Translations under genes and position numbers: made by a program
In this document: positions 6,019 through 14,799 of the stretch, one piece after another
Layout of the letters: the number at the start of each line of letters is the position of its first letter
Position numbering within the stretch: the first letter of the stretch is position 1
IMG/VR virus record: IMGVR_UViG_3300037225_001244
Coordinates: 1 to 28,081 of that record
Length of the DNA: 28,081 nt
DNA from: a virus
Direction: 5' to 3' (one strand)
Notes under the pieces: generated by a model
Databases searched by the model: none
Told to the model about the DNA's origin: nothing
What the model saw: the letters and a program-made list of their open reading frames with translations, nothing else

Positions 6019-6801
6019 ATGAAGAAGTATTACTATTTATACCAGATCATAAATCTTATCAATGGAAAAATCTACATAGGGGCTCATAGCACAGATAATT
6101 TAGATGACGGGTATTTTGGATCGGGATCTTTGTTAAAAAAGGCCATACGAAAATATGGCCAAGAAAACTTTGTAAAGATTACTCTCTATGAGGTCGGGTG
6201 CTCCGATGACCTTTATAAAAAAGAGGCGGAAATAGTTACTCTTGACTTTGTAGAGCGATCTGATACCTACAATCTAAAAGTTGGTGGCTACGGAGGAACG
6301 ACCCCGAGCATTGAAGTTCGAAATCTTCTCAGCCAGAAAGCGGTTAAGAGGGCCGCGGAAGGGACTGGCACTTTTTCAGAAGAATCCAAACAAAAGATCA
6401 AGCAGTATCAAGATTCCCCTAAAGGTAGAGCTGATAGGCGTCGCGCCTCCCAAATTGCGGCTGAAGATCCTCAAGCCCAGCAAAAAAGAATAGAAGCTCT
6501 TCAAGCTTGGTATGAAACAAACGGATTTCCTACTCGTAATTCCTTTAGAGTAACTAATGGAGAGATAAATCTTACTCTTCGGGCGGGCCGCCCTATTCCT
6601 GAGGGCTTTTGGCAGGGAATTACAAGAATCCATAAAAAAAATTCAAAAATTCATAAAGGAGCTGAAACAAATAATTTTGGAAAAACTTGGTATACAAATG
6701 GGGCTGAGAATCGATTTCTAAAACCAGACGAAATGATTCCTGAGGGTTTTTTTATTGGTCGCACGTGCTCTAAATTAGGTCCAAGAAAAAAGGAGAATTA
6801 G
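6019..6801 (+). CDS. GIY-YIG homing endonuclease, free-standing
   Basis: 260 residues. The GIY-YIG nuclease domain spans about 1-95: LYQIINLINGKIYIGAHST carries the two signature strands (LYQ... and YIG), followed by FGSG and a helix KKAIRKYGQENF. The metal-binding Glu is in KKEAEIVTLDF, followed by the typical YNLKVGGYGG. A charged linker follows. The C-terminal part has two copies of a likely DNA-binding repeat: TNGEINLTLRAGRPIPEGFW (about 174-193) and TNGAENRFLKPDEMIPEGFF (about 226-245). The gene is inserted at the 5' end of the Thg1 gene and is A/T-richer than its neighbours, fitting a mobile intergenic HEG. Confidence 0.9.
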   Translation: MKKYYYLYQIINLINGKIYIGAHSTDNLDDGYFGSGSLLKKAIRKYGQENFVKITLYEVGCSDDLYKKEAEIVTLDFVERSDTYNLKVGGYGGTTPSIEVRNLLSQKAVKRAAEGTGTFSEESKQKIKQYQDSPKGRADRRRASQIAAEDPQAQQKRIEALQAWYETNGFPTRNSFRVTNGEINLTLRAGRPIPEGFWQGITRIHKKNSKIHKGAETNNFGKTWYTNGAENRFLKPDEMIPEGFFIGRTCSKLGPRKKEN

Positions 6802-6802
6802 A

Positions 6803-7522
6803 ATGATTGATAGCTTGGGGACAAGGATGAAGAGATATGAAGCTACCTCAAAAATTCTGCTTTCCCGTCGATCCTACGTGATCGTCCGCGTTGATGGCGC
6901 TCACTTCCACACCTACACGAAGGGATTCAATAAGCCATTCGACGAGGATATCATTGCCGCCATGCAATTTGCGACGAAATACGTATGCGAGCATGCGCAG
7001 GGCTGCAAAATCGGCTATTTCCAATCCGACGAGGCTTCCTTTCTCTTAACCGACTTCGATGACATCACTACAGACGCCTGGTATGACAACCAACTCCAGA
7101 AGCTCGTCTCTGTCGCAGCGTCGCTATTTACAGCAGCGTTCAACAACTATATGGGCGAGGAACGAGATATCTCGGCGAACTCGCTGGCCACCTTCGATGG
7201 CCGCGCCTTCGTCCTCCCGGATCATATCGAGGTGATGAACTACTTCCTCTGGCGTATCAAGGACGCAGAGCGCAATAGCCTCGCTGGCCTCTGCCAGGCG
7301 AATTACTCTCATAAGGAATTGATGGGGAAGAACGCTAGCCAGCAGCAAGAGCTTCTGTTTCAGAAAGGCATCAATTGGAACGATGTCGATGAGAGGCTCA
7401 AGCGGGGGATCATGCTCATAGCTTCGGAGGCCTCACCCCTCACCGGCAGAAATGGTTGGCTGAGCTTCCCCGCACCAAGAGATAAGGAAGCGATACTGAA
7501 ATTGATTCCTGAAAAGGAGTAA
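6803..7522 (+). CDS. Thg1-like tRNA 3'-5' polymerase (tRNA-His guanylyltransferase family)
   Basis: 239 residues, close to the usual family length. Thg1-family enzymes add nucleotides to tRNA 5' ends in the 3'-5' direction; the bacterial and phage Thg1-like members mainly repair truncated tRNAs. Visible signatures are RMKRYE near the N-terminus, the metal-binding strand IVRVDGAHFHTYTKGFNKPF (about 27-46), the SDE motif in YFQSDEASFLL (about 72-82), and the later GKNASQQQELLFQKGINWND (about 173-192). AGGAG precedes the ATG. The start duplicates the remnant at 5951 with synonymous codons after the first three. A terminator follows. The symbol is withheld because the substrate cannot be read from sequence. 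Confidence 0.9.
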   Translation: MIDSLGTRMKRYEATSKILLSRRSYVIVRVDGAHFHTYTKGFNKPFDEDIIAAMQFATKYVCEHAQGCKIGYFQSDEASFLLTDFDDITTDAWYDNQLQKLVSVAASLFTAAFNNYMGEERDISANSLATFDGRAFVLPDHIEVMNYFLWRIKDAERNSLAGLCQANYSHKELMGKNASQQQELLFQKGINWNDVDERLKRGIMLIASEASPLTGRNGWLSFPAPRDKEAILKLIPEKE

Positions 7523-7524
7523 TA

Positions 7525-7550
7525 AAAAGCCCCGAATCAACGGGGCTTTT
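7525..7550. terminator. Bidirectional intrinsic terminator
   Basis: AAAAGCCCCG, loop AATCAA, CGGGGCTTTT. It lies between the converging thg1-like gene and the giant leftward gene. Confidence 0.9.
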
Positions 7551-7553
7551 GTT

Positions 7554-10500
7554 TTATTCAGTGAACTTCAAGCCACCCGGGGCCACACTAAGCCTGAGCA
7601 TGTTGAATACTTGGCTAAGAATGTATTTGAGCTGTTTGCGTATCGCGAGCATATCCCCAGGCATGCCATTTTTGGGCACGATGTATACGATACCTGGTTC
7701 GCCAGTTCGGTAGCCCCAGTAGAAACGAATACTACCTTCCGCATTTGCACCAAGAGAAACGTGGGACGATCCGATGGCACCGAGTTTGATTTGTCCGCTA
7801 GGAAGGATTAGCCCTCGACCGAATGCGTTTAGGATCCCCTGAAGCTGAGCCTCAGAATGAATGTCCTGGTAGCCCACGAATTTCTTGGGGAACTGAAAAG
7901 CGATAGTCTGGACTTGGCGGGATTCTTCAAGTATTACCTGCTTCTCCTGAGCGTCACGCGGCTTGTAGTACCAAAAGGAATTACCCTCATCCCCACTCCC
8001 CATTGTTTGACCTCTACCAAAGAGATCGTAGCCTTTCTTTTTCATACGGGGAGCCAGGGCAGAAATTGGGGATTTCGACGTTCCCAACCTTTCTACACCT
8101 TCCTTTAGCTTCCATTGATAGTGTTGAACATCAACACCCTCTAGTTCTTTGTATCCCTTACCCCGATTATCGGCTGGGCCTATACGTCTACTTTCGACGT
8201 ATTCTTTCTCGTTAATCCTGTTGATCATCTTGTAGGCGGAGGGGGAGATCGAATTGTAGTTGGCCTTGCCGGTAGAGATGACAACGCCTTGTGCCAATAG
8301 ATTCTCGATTAACTGCTCTACATAACCGCGGCCCTTAATTTTTGTCTCCATGTGGCGAATGCTGACATCGTCTTCGTATTCGTTGTCGTTCGCTATAGCG
8401 GCGACTGGCTCATCGTCTTCATAGAGCACCCAACTAGGATATCCTTCGGCATAAGTATTACCTTCAAAAGGCCACTTCTCATAGCGCGCCTCGTGAACTG
8501 GCGTGCGGAGATAATCCTCCGAGCGAGTTCGTGTGTAGGCACTATTCCATGTATTGTCGTCTATTTTGCCGTGCTTGGTGTTACCAGTCCCCCTATTAGA
8601 GGTGGGAACACCATTGAGGCCAATCATATGCTCTGGCGCATGTGCAGCAAAATCCCCGGAAAGCCCAACGCCCCCACTGACCCCGTCTTCTTCTATCGTT
8701 TTGAAGAACTCAGTTAGCGTGTCTTCACGCAAAGAGTTCTTGGTGATGACGATGAAGTGGCAATCCTCGATTTCAAACTCAGAGCGAACCGACCAATCGG
8801 TCAAAGAAGCTACTAGGCGTCGATATAGCCGAGTGCGAGAAGGGGACCGAACCGATACCAACGTGAGACTAGGGTATTCGTTCATGTGTTCTTTGAGAAC
8901 TTGAATCGCAGTGGAGAAGATCCGACCGGCTAAGGAAAGTAATTGAGGAGCCTTCTCTTCATCTCCGGCGCCCAGGTATGCTTCCGAGTTATCTCTCTTC
9001 AAAATCTCGAAGAAGAAGTTGTAGGTTTCTTCAAGAGGAATCTTGGCTTGCCGGACTAATGCGCGATAGGATTCCTTCACATCCATTCCCAGGGATCGGA
9101 ACATCCCCTGAGCCATATGCTCTAGAGGAACAAATGCTCCGACGATATAGTAAGGTGTGTTCTCTATCGGGGCAGCAAACTGATCGTCTTCAAAAGTTGT
9201 AGGATACGGCGTTGCGTTCTCAATAGCGCTCTCGTCCAAAACCCCTTCTTTCAAACGTTCTACCTTACCGAGGCCGTCGCAATACGTGCAGTCTACTTCA
9301 GTGCCATCTCTCTTGGTTCTCTTTCCTGTGCCATTGCAAACGGGGCACTTACCAATATGTTCGAAAAAATCAGTCCCATCTTCGAGTGCCACTTGCTTAC
9401 CGCAGAGCTCGCAATCAACGAAAGCGATGTTACCATCGAATTCGACAACCGGGCCACGATGTTTTTCGCCGCGCAAAGTATCCCACTCGATAACGTCCCC
9501 CAGATGATTATCATAGGAACTTTCGTGTAGGTGGCTTGGTAGGTGATCGTTCTGATCCGCGTGCCTTACCACTGGGCCCAGATATCTGACTTCTCTCTTA
9601 TTCAAATCAAATCCTTTCGCAAGCTCAGGGCCCGCTTTCCCCGCCTCGATATCGTCAAATGAGTTAGGGACATTCTGGTAGCGAGTAGGCCCGCCTTTTT
9701 TGAAGTAATACTTCTTGCTAATACCTTCCTCGAGGATCAAATCATCCAAGTTGTCCCAGTTGGTCAAAGCTTCAAAGTTAGTTACCGAGGTGATCTGCTT
9801 TCTAATGAACTCGATATTAGGGTTTTTTGCCTTAGCAAGTTCAAAGACGTCATGGACATACTTGCTCTTGGTGATATCTTCATAGCTCTCACCAATATAG
9901 ATTTCATCAGTCTCGCCGTTTCGCTGGACCGTGACGCCACCGCCCTTCCCAAGGGCTCGCCACGCGAGCCTTACATCCGAAATAATCCCTTGACGCTGTA
10001 GAGCCTCGAGAAATACCCGGTGGTCTATTTGACTGATGGGCTTCTCATCATTATCGATGTTCTCATAGCCCTCCACATAGAGGTCGCCATCCGTGGTTAT
10101 AAACCCTCGTGCGCCGCTCGCGACATATTTCCTCATCTCCTCTCGGTCAGGGTTCAAATAGACAGAGAGTAACAAGGAGGGCATATTATCCGCTTGATAA
10201 ACCCGCTGCATGGTGACAAACTTCTCCGTTATTTTGCCGCGGAGCTGATCTACTATTGCGTGATCAATTTGCGAATTGTCCTTAGTAGCATCCTCTCCCC
10301 AGAAGCCCATATCTCGAGCGAGCATGGTTTCGATAGCTTCTTCGGATAACTGGGGGCAAACTATGTAGTAGGTCTCTTCGCCGCTATTCCCCGTGACTGC
10401 ATAATTCCATTCAAGATACTTAGCGAGCTGTGCAGCCATGGTTCGATAGGATCTCTGTCGGCTATTGTGATGTTCTTTATCCTCACCTTTGTCCGCACTG

Positions 10501-13500
10501 AATTCGAGAGCGAGAATAAGAGGGTCTTCATTGAGTTTTTCAAGAACGAGTTTTACTATTGTAGCAAGAACACGATACATTACCCTTGGACCCACGTCGA
10601 CACGATCGTAGCTAAAGTCCTCGTTGTCATCCATGTCGTAGGAAACGGTGCCGAAGAGCACGGCCATAGTTTTAGGAGAATCGTCCTTTGCGTAGATACC
10701 CTCTACATTGAACATCGCCTGATACCTGACGCCTGTCTCAGTTTCAAAATCGTAGTGAGGAGTATCCGGAGAATCGTATCGGCTGGTGCGAGTAGGGTAA
10801 GCGTGGCTAAGATCAATGCCCTCTCGAATGACGCTCTCCTCCATTTCAATTTCATCTTCCGATCGAGTATCATCGATGTCTGTGAGACGCGCGGTGCCCG
10901 CTAGGCCGGATCCTAGTCCCCGCCCATTGCCCCAACCTTTGACAGCTATAGAGTCAAAGAAAAACTGCAGTTGAGGATTTCGCTCCTGCGCGGTTTTGAG
11001 CAGATTTTTTACGTATTCTTTTTCGTTCGGGTCGTCGAAAACCAGGTGGCCTCGCCCTGCTTCGCCACCTGTATACTGGCATTCAACGCTTTCGCCAAAG
11101 TAGATTTCATTGGAGTGACCCCACCTCTGGATGGTGATACCCTCGCCAGGTTCCGCACCCCACGAACTCATGACATCCGGCACTATTTTTGGATCGTGAT
11201 CTTGAAGAACTTTGAGAAGGACATTATGCATGATGCTCGATTGCTTTCCGGAACCGCCTTCATCATCTTCATAGCCTTCCATATAGAGGTCACCGGCATT
11301 GGAAATAAAGCCACGAGAGCCGTCGGCAATATATCGCCTCATTTCATCAGGCTCGGGGTTCTTATAGATTGAGAGTAGAACAGATCCACCTGATCGAGGT
11401 CGATAGCGAGCCATAGTTACAAAGCTTTCAGCTAGTGTTCCGTACTTTCCAAGATAGTCTGCGTCGAATTGACCAGCGTCCGGTATTGCATCGATGCGCG
11501 TAGTATCGAAGTCGAACTTAGGGTTCTTCTCCTTGGCCCGTTGTAAAACATTGGTAACCCGCGCATCGTATTCTTCTTGAGACAGATCAGCTAGAAGTTC
11601 ACTATCGAGACTCTCACCCAAATACATTCTGTTGGTCTCGCCGTAGCGCTGGATAGAAACACCACCGACGAGTTTACCCCAGGCACCATCAACATCACGA
11701 AGTATCCCCATGTCCCGAAGAACTTCGAGAAGCGGGCCATGCATGATCTGACTGCCTTGTGCTCGGGAATCAGGATCTTCGTATCCCTCCAAGTACATGT
11801 CACCATTGGTAGTTATGAAGCCACGAGCCCCTACTGCGACAAAGCGTCGAGTCTCATCGCTATCCGGATTCTTGTAAATGGAGAAAAGAATAGTCTTTGG
11901 CTTCCCGCCCATTACCCAGCCAGGGATAGTGGCGTGCGCCATCGTAACGAACTTCTCTTCAAACGTACCTTGAAGGAACTTGTTATAGACATGAGGTTGT
12001 GGCGTCATCATTTTAGGCTTAGGCTTTTTCTTTGGTGCAAGGTCACGTACTAGCTTTGGTATTTTCTCACCCGGAAGATTCCGGTTCTTGTCATCAACGA
12101 GATCCACGATAAATTCGAAATGCGGATTTTTCTTTTGGGCTCGTTTGAACATCTGCGCTACACGTTCTTTGTCCTTCCGATTGTCCAAGTATACCCTTTG
12201 GCCTACAAAGATTATATTGGTAGAGTTCCAACGCTGAATAGTGACGCCGTGGGTTGTGTTCTCCCACTCATATTCTACGCTTTTTATTAGCTTAGGGTTG
12301 AAGCGCTGGAGGGCTTGAAGAACTGCGCCGTGGACGACGCTTGATTTTCTCTTTGATCCGCCTTCTTCCTTCTCATAGCCTTCCATATAGAGATCGCCGT
12401 CGGCAGTAACGTATCCTCGGGAGCCATCTGCGATGAAGCTTTTCACTTCATCAGGAGTGGGATTCAAGTATATGGACATCAGCACAGAAGAGACATGATG
12501 GCCCCACCCGCCTTCGTGGCCTGTGCGTTCCATCGTAACGAACTTTTCTTCGAACACGCCCTGAGCAAACTTATTGTGGATGGTGACTGGTTTTCTAGTT
12601 CTAGTCTTAGCTATTCTTCGCGCGAAGCGCTTGTCATTATCATCGTTAAAACCTGAGAACTCGGATTCAGAATCTTTTTGGTACGGAGTACCTGAGGCTT
12701 GGAAATCTAACCTGGGGTTTTTCTCCCGCGCATGAGCTAATATTTGGGTAATGAGTTTCAAATCCTTTCCGAAAGGGTGCTCAGATAGCAATTCCCCCAA
12801 ATGAATGGTGTTGGTATCCCCGTATCTTTGAATAGTAATTCCGTAGTTGGTAACATTACCCCAGATGTTCCGCTCCCAGCTCATACCGCCAAATATACTA
12901 GGTTTATATTCCTCTAGGGCTTGAAGTATCAGTCCGTGGAGGCAACTCGTTTGCCTTTTGTTTCCTTGACCATCCTTTTCTTCGTAGCCTTCGAGATACA
13001 GGTCGCCATCCCCGCACAAAAAGCCACGTGCACCAATAGCGACATACTTCTTCATCTCATCTTGATCTGGGTTTAGGTAAAGAGACATCAAGAAGGATTC
13101 TCTTGCCATCTTCGGTCGGATGCGAGCCATCGTAGCGAATTTTTCACTCAAGGATTTCGGCGGTGTGCCAATGAAGTTATTCCTTTCAGCCTGACTTGAG
13201 TAAATGCAAATAGGGTAGAAATTGAGATCCGGATTTCTTTCCTTTGCTAGGGCGCAAAGACGATCTAGTTTCTCTTTATTGTTGGTATAAACCCAAGAGT
13301 GAACGCTTTCGCCGATGTAGAAATCAGAGGCATCTCCTTCACGCTGAATCGTGATCCCAAAGTCGCCATCGTAGCAATCATTTCGGATGTGATCGAGGTC
13401 CTCCTTGATAATCCCCTCATCCTTGAGCACCCGCAAGAGAACGGAGTGGGTAATCTGAGAGTATTGCGTGTGGTTTTCCCTTTCGTAACCTTCGAGATAT

Positions 13501-13832
13501 AGGTCCCCCTCAGGGGAGATCCATCCTCGAGCTCCTTCAGGCGCATATTGCTGGAGCTCATCATTGGTGGGATTCTTGTATATTGAAAAAAGCGTGCCAC
13601 TGGAAGTAAGGGGAGCTAAACCTGTTACCTTTCCCATTGTTGCAAAGGCTTCGTGCTTGCGATGGCGCCTTACTTTGCGGTGGCCTTTATGACCTGCAGG
13701 TTTCTTCTCTCCCCACATGCCATACGCTTGTGCGGCAGCTTGCTTGGAATCTTTGCCTTTGTCGGACATGATTTCAGGAATCGCGTGAGAAATGTAGTGT
13801 TGTTTGGATTCACCTTTTGTTGGCCACGGCAT
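7554..13832 (-). CDS. Giant multi-repeat protein, probable virion polyprotein
   Basis: 2,092 residues from ATG 13832, with AAGGGTGG 5 bases upstream (a GTG at 13841 is less likely). The N-terminus (PWPTKGESKQHYISHAIPEI... AQAYGMWGEK) resembles short motifs seen in phage head proteins. Six modules of about 175-200 residues follow (starts near 60, 229, 425, 623, 800, 1201). Each has [V/A]TM, L.SIY.NP..DE, G.RGFI...GDLY.EGYE, H..LL..L, G.TIQR.G.T..I..GES and A..KNP. About 1010-1200 and 1550-1720 carry two related alpha/beta domains. About 1473-1521 carry CxxC pairs including CPVCNGTGK and CTYCDGLGK, like a DnaJ zinc domain. About 1800-1900 look GNAT-like. Function is unknown. Confidence 0.9.
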   Translation of the reverse strand: MPWPTKGESKQHYISHAIPEIMSDKGKDSKQAAAQAYGMWGEKKPAGHKGHRKVRRHRKHEAFATMGKVTGLAPLTSSGTLFSIYKNPTNDELQQYAPEGARGWISPEGDLYLEGYERENHTQYSQITHSVLLRVLKDEGIIKEDLDHIRNDCYDGDFGITIQREGDASDFYIGESVHSWVYTNNKEKLDRLCALAKERNPDLNFYPICIYSSQAERNNFIGTPPKSLSEKFATMARIRPKMARESFLMSLYLNPDQDEMKKYVAIGARGFLCGDGDLYLEGYEEKDGQGNKRQTSCLHGLILQALEEYKPSIFGGMSWERNIWGNVTNYGITIQRYGDTNTIHLGELLSEHPFGKDLKLITQILAHAREKNPRLDFQASGTPYQKDSESEFSGFNDDNDKRFARRIAKTRTRKPVTIHNKFAQGVFEEKFVTMERTGHEGGWGHHVSSVLMSIYLNPTPDEVKSFIADGSRGYVTADGDLYMEGYEKEEGGSKRKSSVVHGAVLQALQRFNPKLIKSVEYEWENTTHGVTIQRWNSTNIIFVGQRVYLDNRKDKERVAQMFKRAQKKNPHFEFIVDLVDDKNRNLPGEKIPKLVRDLAPKKKPKPKMMTPQPHVYNKFLQGTFEEKFVTMAHATIPGWVMGGKPKTILFSIYKNPDSDETRRFVAVGARGFITTNGDMYLEGYEDPDSRAQGSQIMHGPLLEVLRDMGILRDVDGAWGKLVGGVSIQRYGETNRMYLGESLDSELLADLSQEEYDARVTNVLQRAKEKNPKFDFDTTRIDAIPDAGQFDADYLGKYGTLAESFVTMARYRPRSGGSVLLSIYKNPEPDEMRRYIADGSRGFISNAGDLYMEGYEDDEGGSGKQSSIMHNVLLKVLQDHDPKIVPDVMSSWGAEPGEGITIQRWGHSNEIYFGESVECQYTGGEAGRGHLVFDDPNEKEYVKNLLKTAQERNPQLQFFFDSIAVKGWGNGRGLGSGLAGTARLTDIDDTRSEDEIEMEESVIREGIDLSHAYPTRTSRYDSPDTPHYDFETETGVRYQAMFNVEGIYAKDDSPKTMAVLFGTVSYDMDDNEDFSYDRVDVGPRVMYRVLATIVKLVLEKLNEDPLILALEFSADKGEDKEHHNSRQRSYRTMAAQLAKYLEWNYAVTGNSGEETYYIVCPQLSEEAIETMLARDMGFWGEDATKDNSQIDHAIVDQLRGKITEKFVTMQRVYQADNMPSLLLSVYLNPDREEMRKYVASGARGFITTDGDLYVEGYENIDNDEKPISQIDHRVFLEALQRQGIISDVRLAWRALGKGGGVTVQRNGETDEIYIGESYEDITKSKYVHDVFELAKAKNPNIEFIRKQITSVTNFEALTNWDNLDDLILEEGISKKYYFKKGGPTRYQNVPNSFDDIEAGKAGPELAKGFDLNKREVRYLGPVVRHADQNDHLPSHLHESSYDNHLGDVIEWDTLRGEKHRGPVVEFDGNIAFVDCELCGKQVALEDGTDFFEHIGKCPVCNGTGKRTKRDGTEVDCTYCDGLGKVERLKEGVLDESAIENATPYPTTFEDDQFAAPIENTPYYIVGAFVPLEHMAQGMFRSLGMDVKESYRALVRQAKIPLEETYNFFFEILKRDNSEAYLGAGDEEKAPQLLSLAGRIFSTAIQVLKEHMNEYPSLTLVSVRSPSRTRLYRRLVASLTDWSVRSEFEIEDCHFIVITKNSLREDTLTEFFKTIEEDGVSGGVGLSGDFAAHAPEHMIGLNGVPTSNRGTGNTKHGKIDDNTWNSAYTRTRSEDYLRTPVHEARYEKWPFEGNTYAEGYPSWVLYEDDEPVAAIANDNEYEDDVSIRHMETKIKGRGYVEQLIENLLAQGVVISTGKANYNSISPSAYKMINRINEKEYVESRRIGPADNRGKGYKELEGVDVQHYQWKLKEGVERLGTSKSPISALAPRMKKKGYDLFGRGQTMGSGDEGNSFWYYKPRDAQEKQVILEESRQVQTIAFQFPKKFVGYQDIHSEAQLQGILNAFGRGLILPSGQIKLGAIGSSHVSLGANAEGSIRFYWGYRTGEPGIVYIVPKNGMPGDMLAIRKQLKYILSQVFNMLRLSVAPGGLKFTE
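9760..10240 (-). repeat. Sixth copy of the protein module, separated from the others
   Basis: Approximate span. It begins ITEKFVTMQRV and contains LLSVYLNPDREEM, GARGFITTDGDLYVEGYE, GGVTVQRNGETDEIYIGES and AKAKNPNIEF. It is separated from copy five by an unrelated domain of about 200 residues. Confidence 0.75.
10980..13655 (-). repeat. Five tandem protein modules in the giant gene
   Basis: Approximate span. The modules start HEAFATMG, LSEKFATMA, FEEKFVTME, FEEKFVTMA and LAESFVTMA. The DNA copies have diverged (different codons), so the duplication is old and is seen mainly at protein level. Linkers differ; copies two and three end in Lys/Arg/Pro-rich tails (KTRTRKPVTIHNKF, KKKPKPKMMTPQPHVYNKF) that resemble each other. 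Confidence 0.8.
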
Positions 13833-13843
13833 GCTTACCACCC

Positions 13844-13978
13844 TTAAGGATTATTTGCTACCGTTGGTGTTAAAGAAACCGAGTTGCCCAACGGCTGAGG
13901 AGTTTCTTCTGAAAGAAGAGCGTCTACCGCTTCTTCGAGTTGAAATAAGGATTCAAGTAGATCTTCTACTCTATTCAT
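13844..13978 (-). CDS. 44-residue ORF between HEG and giant gene
   Basis: The minus-strand ATG at 13978 opens 44 codons (MNRVEDLLESLFQLEEAVDA...) ending TAA at 13844. An acidic amphipathic helix (about 4-24) is followed by a flexible tail with ETPQPLGNSVSLTP. The ATG lies 2 bases after ACTAATTAG, the same context (ACTAATTAGATATG) as the gene at 240. Its stop lies beside the ribosome site of the giant gene, so it is probably the first gene of that unit. Confidence 0.6.
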   Translation of the reverse strand: MNRVEDLLESLFQLEEAVDALLSEETPQPLGNSVSLTPTVANNP

Positions 13979-13980
13979 AT

Positions 13981-13989
13981 CTAATTAGT
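13981..13989 (-). promoter_or_regulatory. Putative ACTAATT promoter, also encodes a stop codon
   Basis: On the minus strand ACT AAT TAG is both the last Thr-Asn-stop of the HEG and the motif 2 bases before ATG 13978. Confidence 0.5.
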
Positions 13990-14793
13990 AACTTCTGCTT
14001 GCTTGACTCTTATTTTCGCGCGAGCCTCTTTCATAAAACGGCTTCTTTCTTCTTTTCTTCTTTCTTTTTCTTCGGGTGATAAAAGAGCAAGAGTGGCTCT
14101 CCGTTTTTCCATAATTTTATCCCAATACTCTTGAGGCTTCGCGCGCTGGGTTTTACTTAATTTTTCCGCGCGACCTTGCTGGGCAGAGAGTATGCCCCCT
14201 TCTCGTAATTTTTGTCGGTATTCTTCTTTTTCTTCCGGACTTTTATTTTTCATAGTTTGTATTCGTTTTGGGACGGCTTTTGCTGACCTTGATTTTCCCG
14301 TATTAGAAATCTTTTGTTTGTAGACAACCATACGAGCGTCAGCTTCTTCTTGGCCATATTTTTCAATCCATAATTGGTATAATGAGAGCCTACCTTTTTG
14401 TGCTAACGGATTATTGGATGTCCTTTCTTTTTTTCCTTTTCGGGAAGAATCAAACCACCCCCAATTATTTAATCCTAATTTAGGAGCCCGAAGATTCATT
14501 AAGTCCAAAGTCTCTGCCTTCATCTCCCAGTATAAGGAATCTTCTATACTAAGAGCTTCATCATAAGAGTCGCAAGTTAAAATAATTTGGAAATTAAAAG
14601 AGGACAAACCAGATTTCTTAATAAGACGCTTTACGACTTTGGAGCTTGTAAAGTAGCGAATAAAAAAGTCCTCTCTGGGGGAAAAGTTTTTATGAACATT
14701 TCGACCGCGAGAGCCAATATACCATTTATTTGTAGGTAGGTAATGGAGCAAATAGACATAAGGATAAACTTCATCAGGCCGGCAATGATACAT
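13981..14793 (-). CDS. GIY-YIG homing endonuclease, free-standing
   Basis: 270 residues. The GIY-YIG domain lies at about 9-105: YVYLLHYLPTNKWYIGSRGR has the two signature strands, and the likely catalytic Glu is in SIEDSLYWEMKAE. Next comes LYQLWIEKYGQEEADARM (about 140-157), the WIEKYG-type motif also seen in the HEG at 19402 (YMIDKYGEEAGRKRF). The C-terminus is very Lys/Glu/Arg-rich (SPEEKEEYRQKLREGG, LSPEEKERRKEERSRF). The DNA is clearly more A/T-rich than its neighbours. It is inserted between the 202-aa gene and the 44-aa ORF, and its stop codon comes from the downstream promoter motif. Confidence 0.85.
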   Translation of the reverse strand: MYHCRPDEVYPYVYLLHYLPTNKWYIGSRGRNVHKNFSPREDFFIRYFTSSKVVKRLIKKSGLSSFNFQIILTCDSYDEALSIEDSLYWEMKAETLDLMNLRAPKLGLNNWGWFDSSRKGKKERTSNNPLAQKGRLSLYQLWIEKYGQEEADARMVVYKQKISNTGKSRSAKAVPKRIQTMKNKSPEEKEEYRQKLREGGILSAQQGRAEKLSKTQRAKPQEYWDKIMEKRRATLALLSPEEKERRKEERSRFMKEARAKIRVKQAEVTN

Positions 14794-14799
14794 AGATAC

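Noticed and set aside
10467-11372. Two plus-strand open frames of 133-145 residues inside the giant leftward gene
   Set aside because: They lie antisense to well-conserved repeat modules, have odd Cys/Ile/Phe/His-rich composition, and lack ribosome sites; they are shadows of the repeats' codon pattern.
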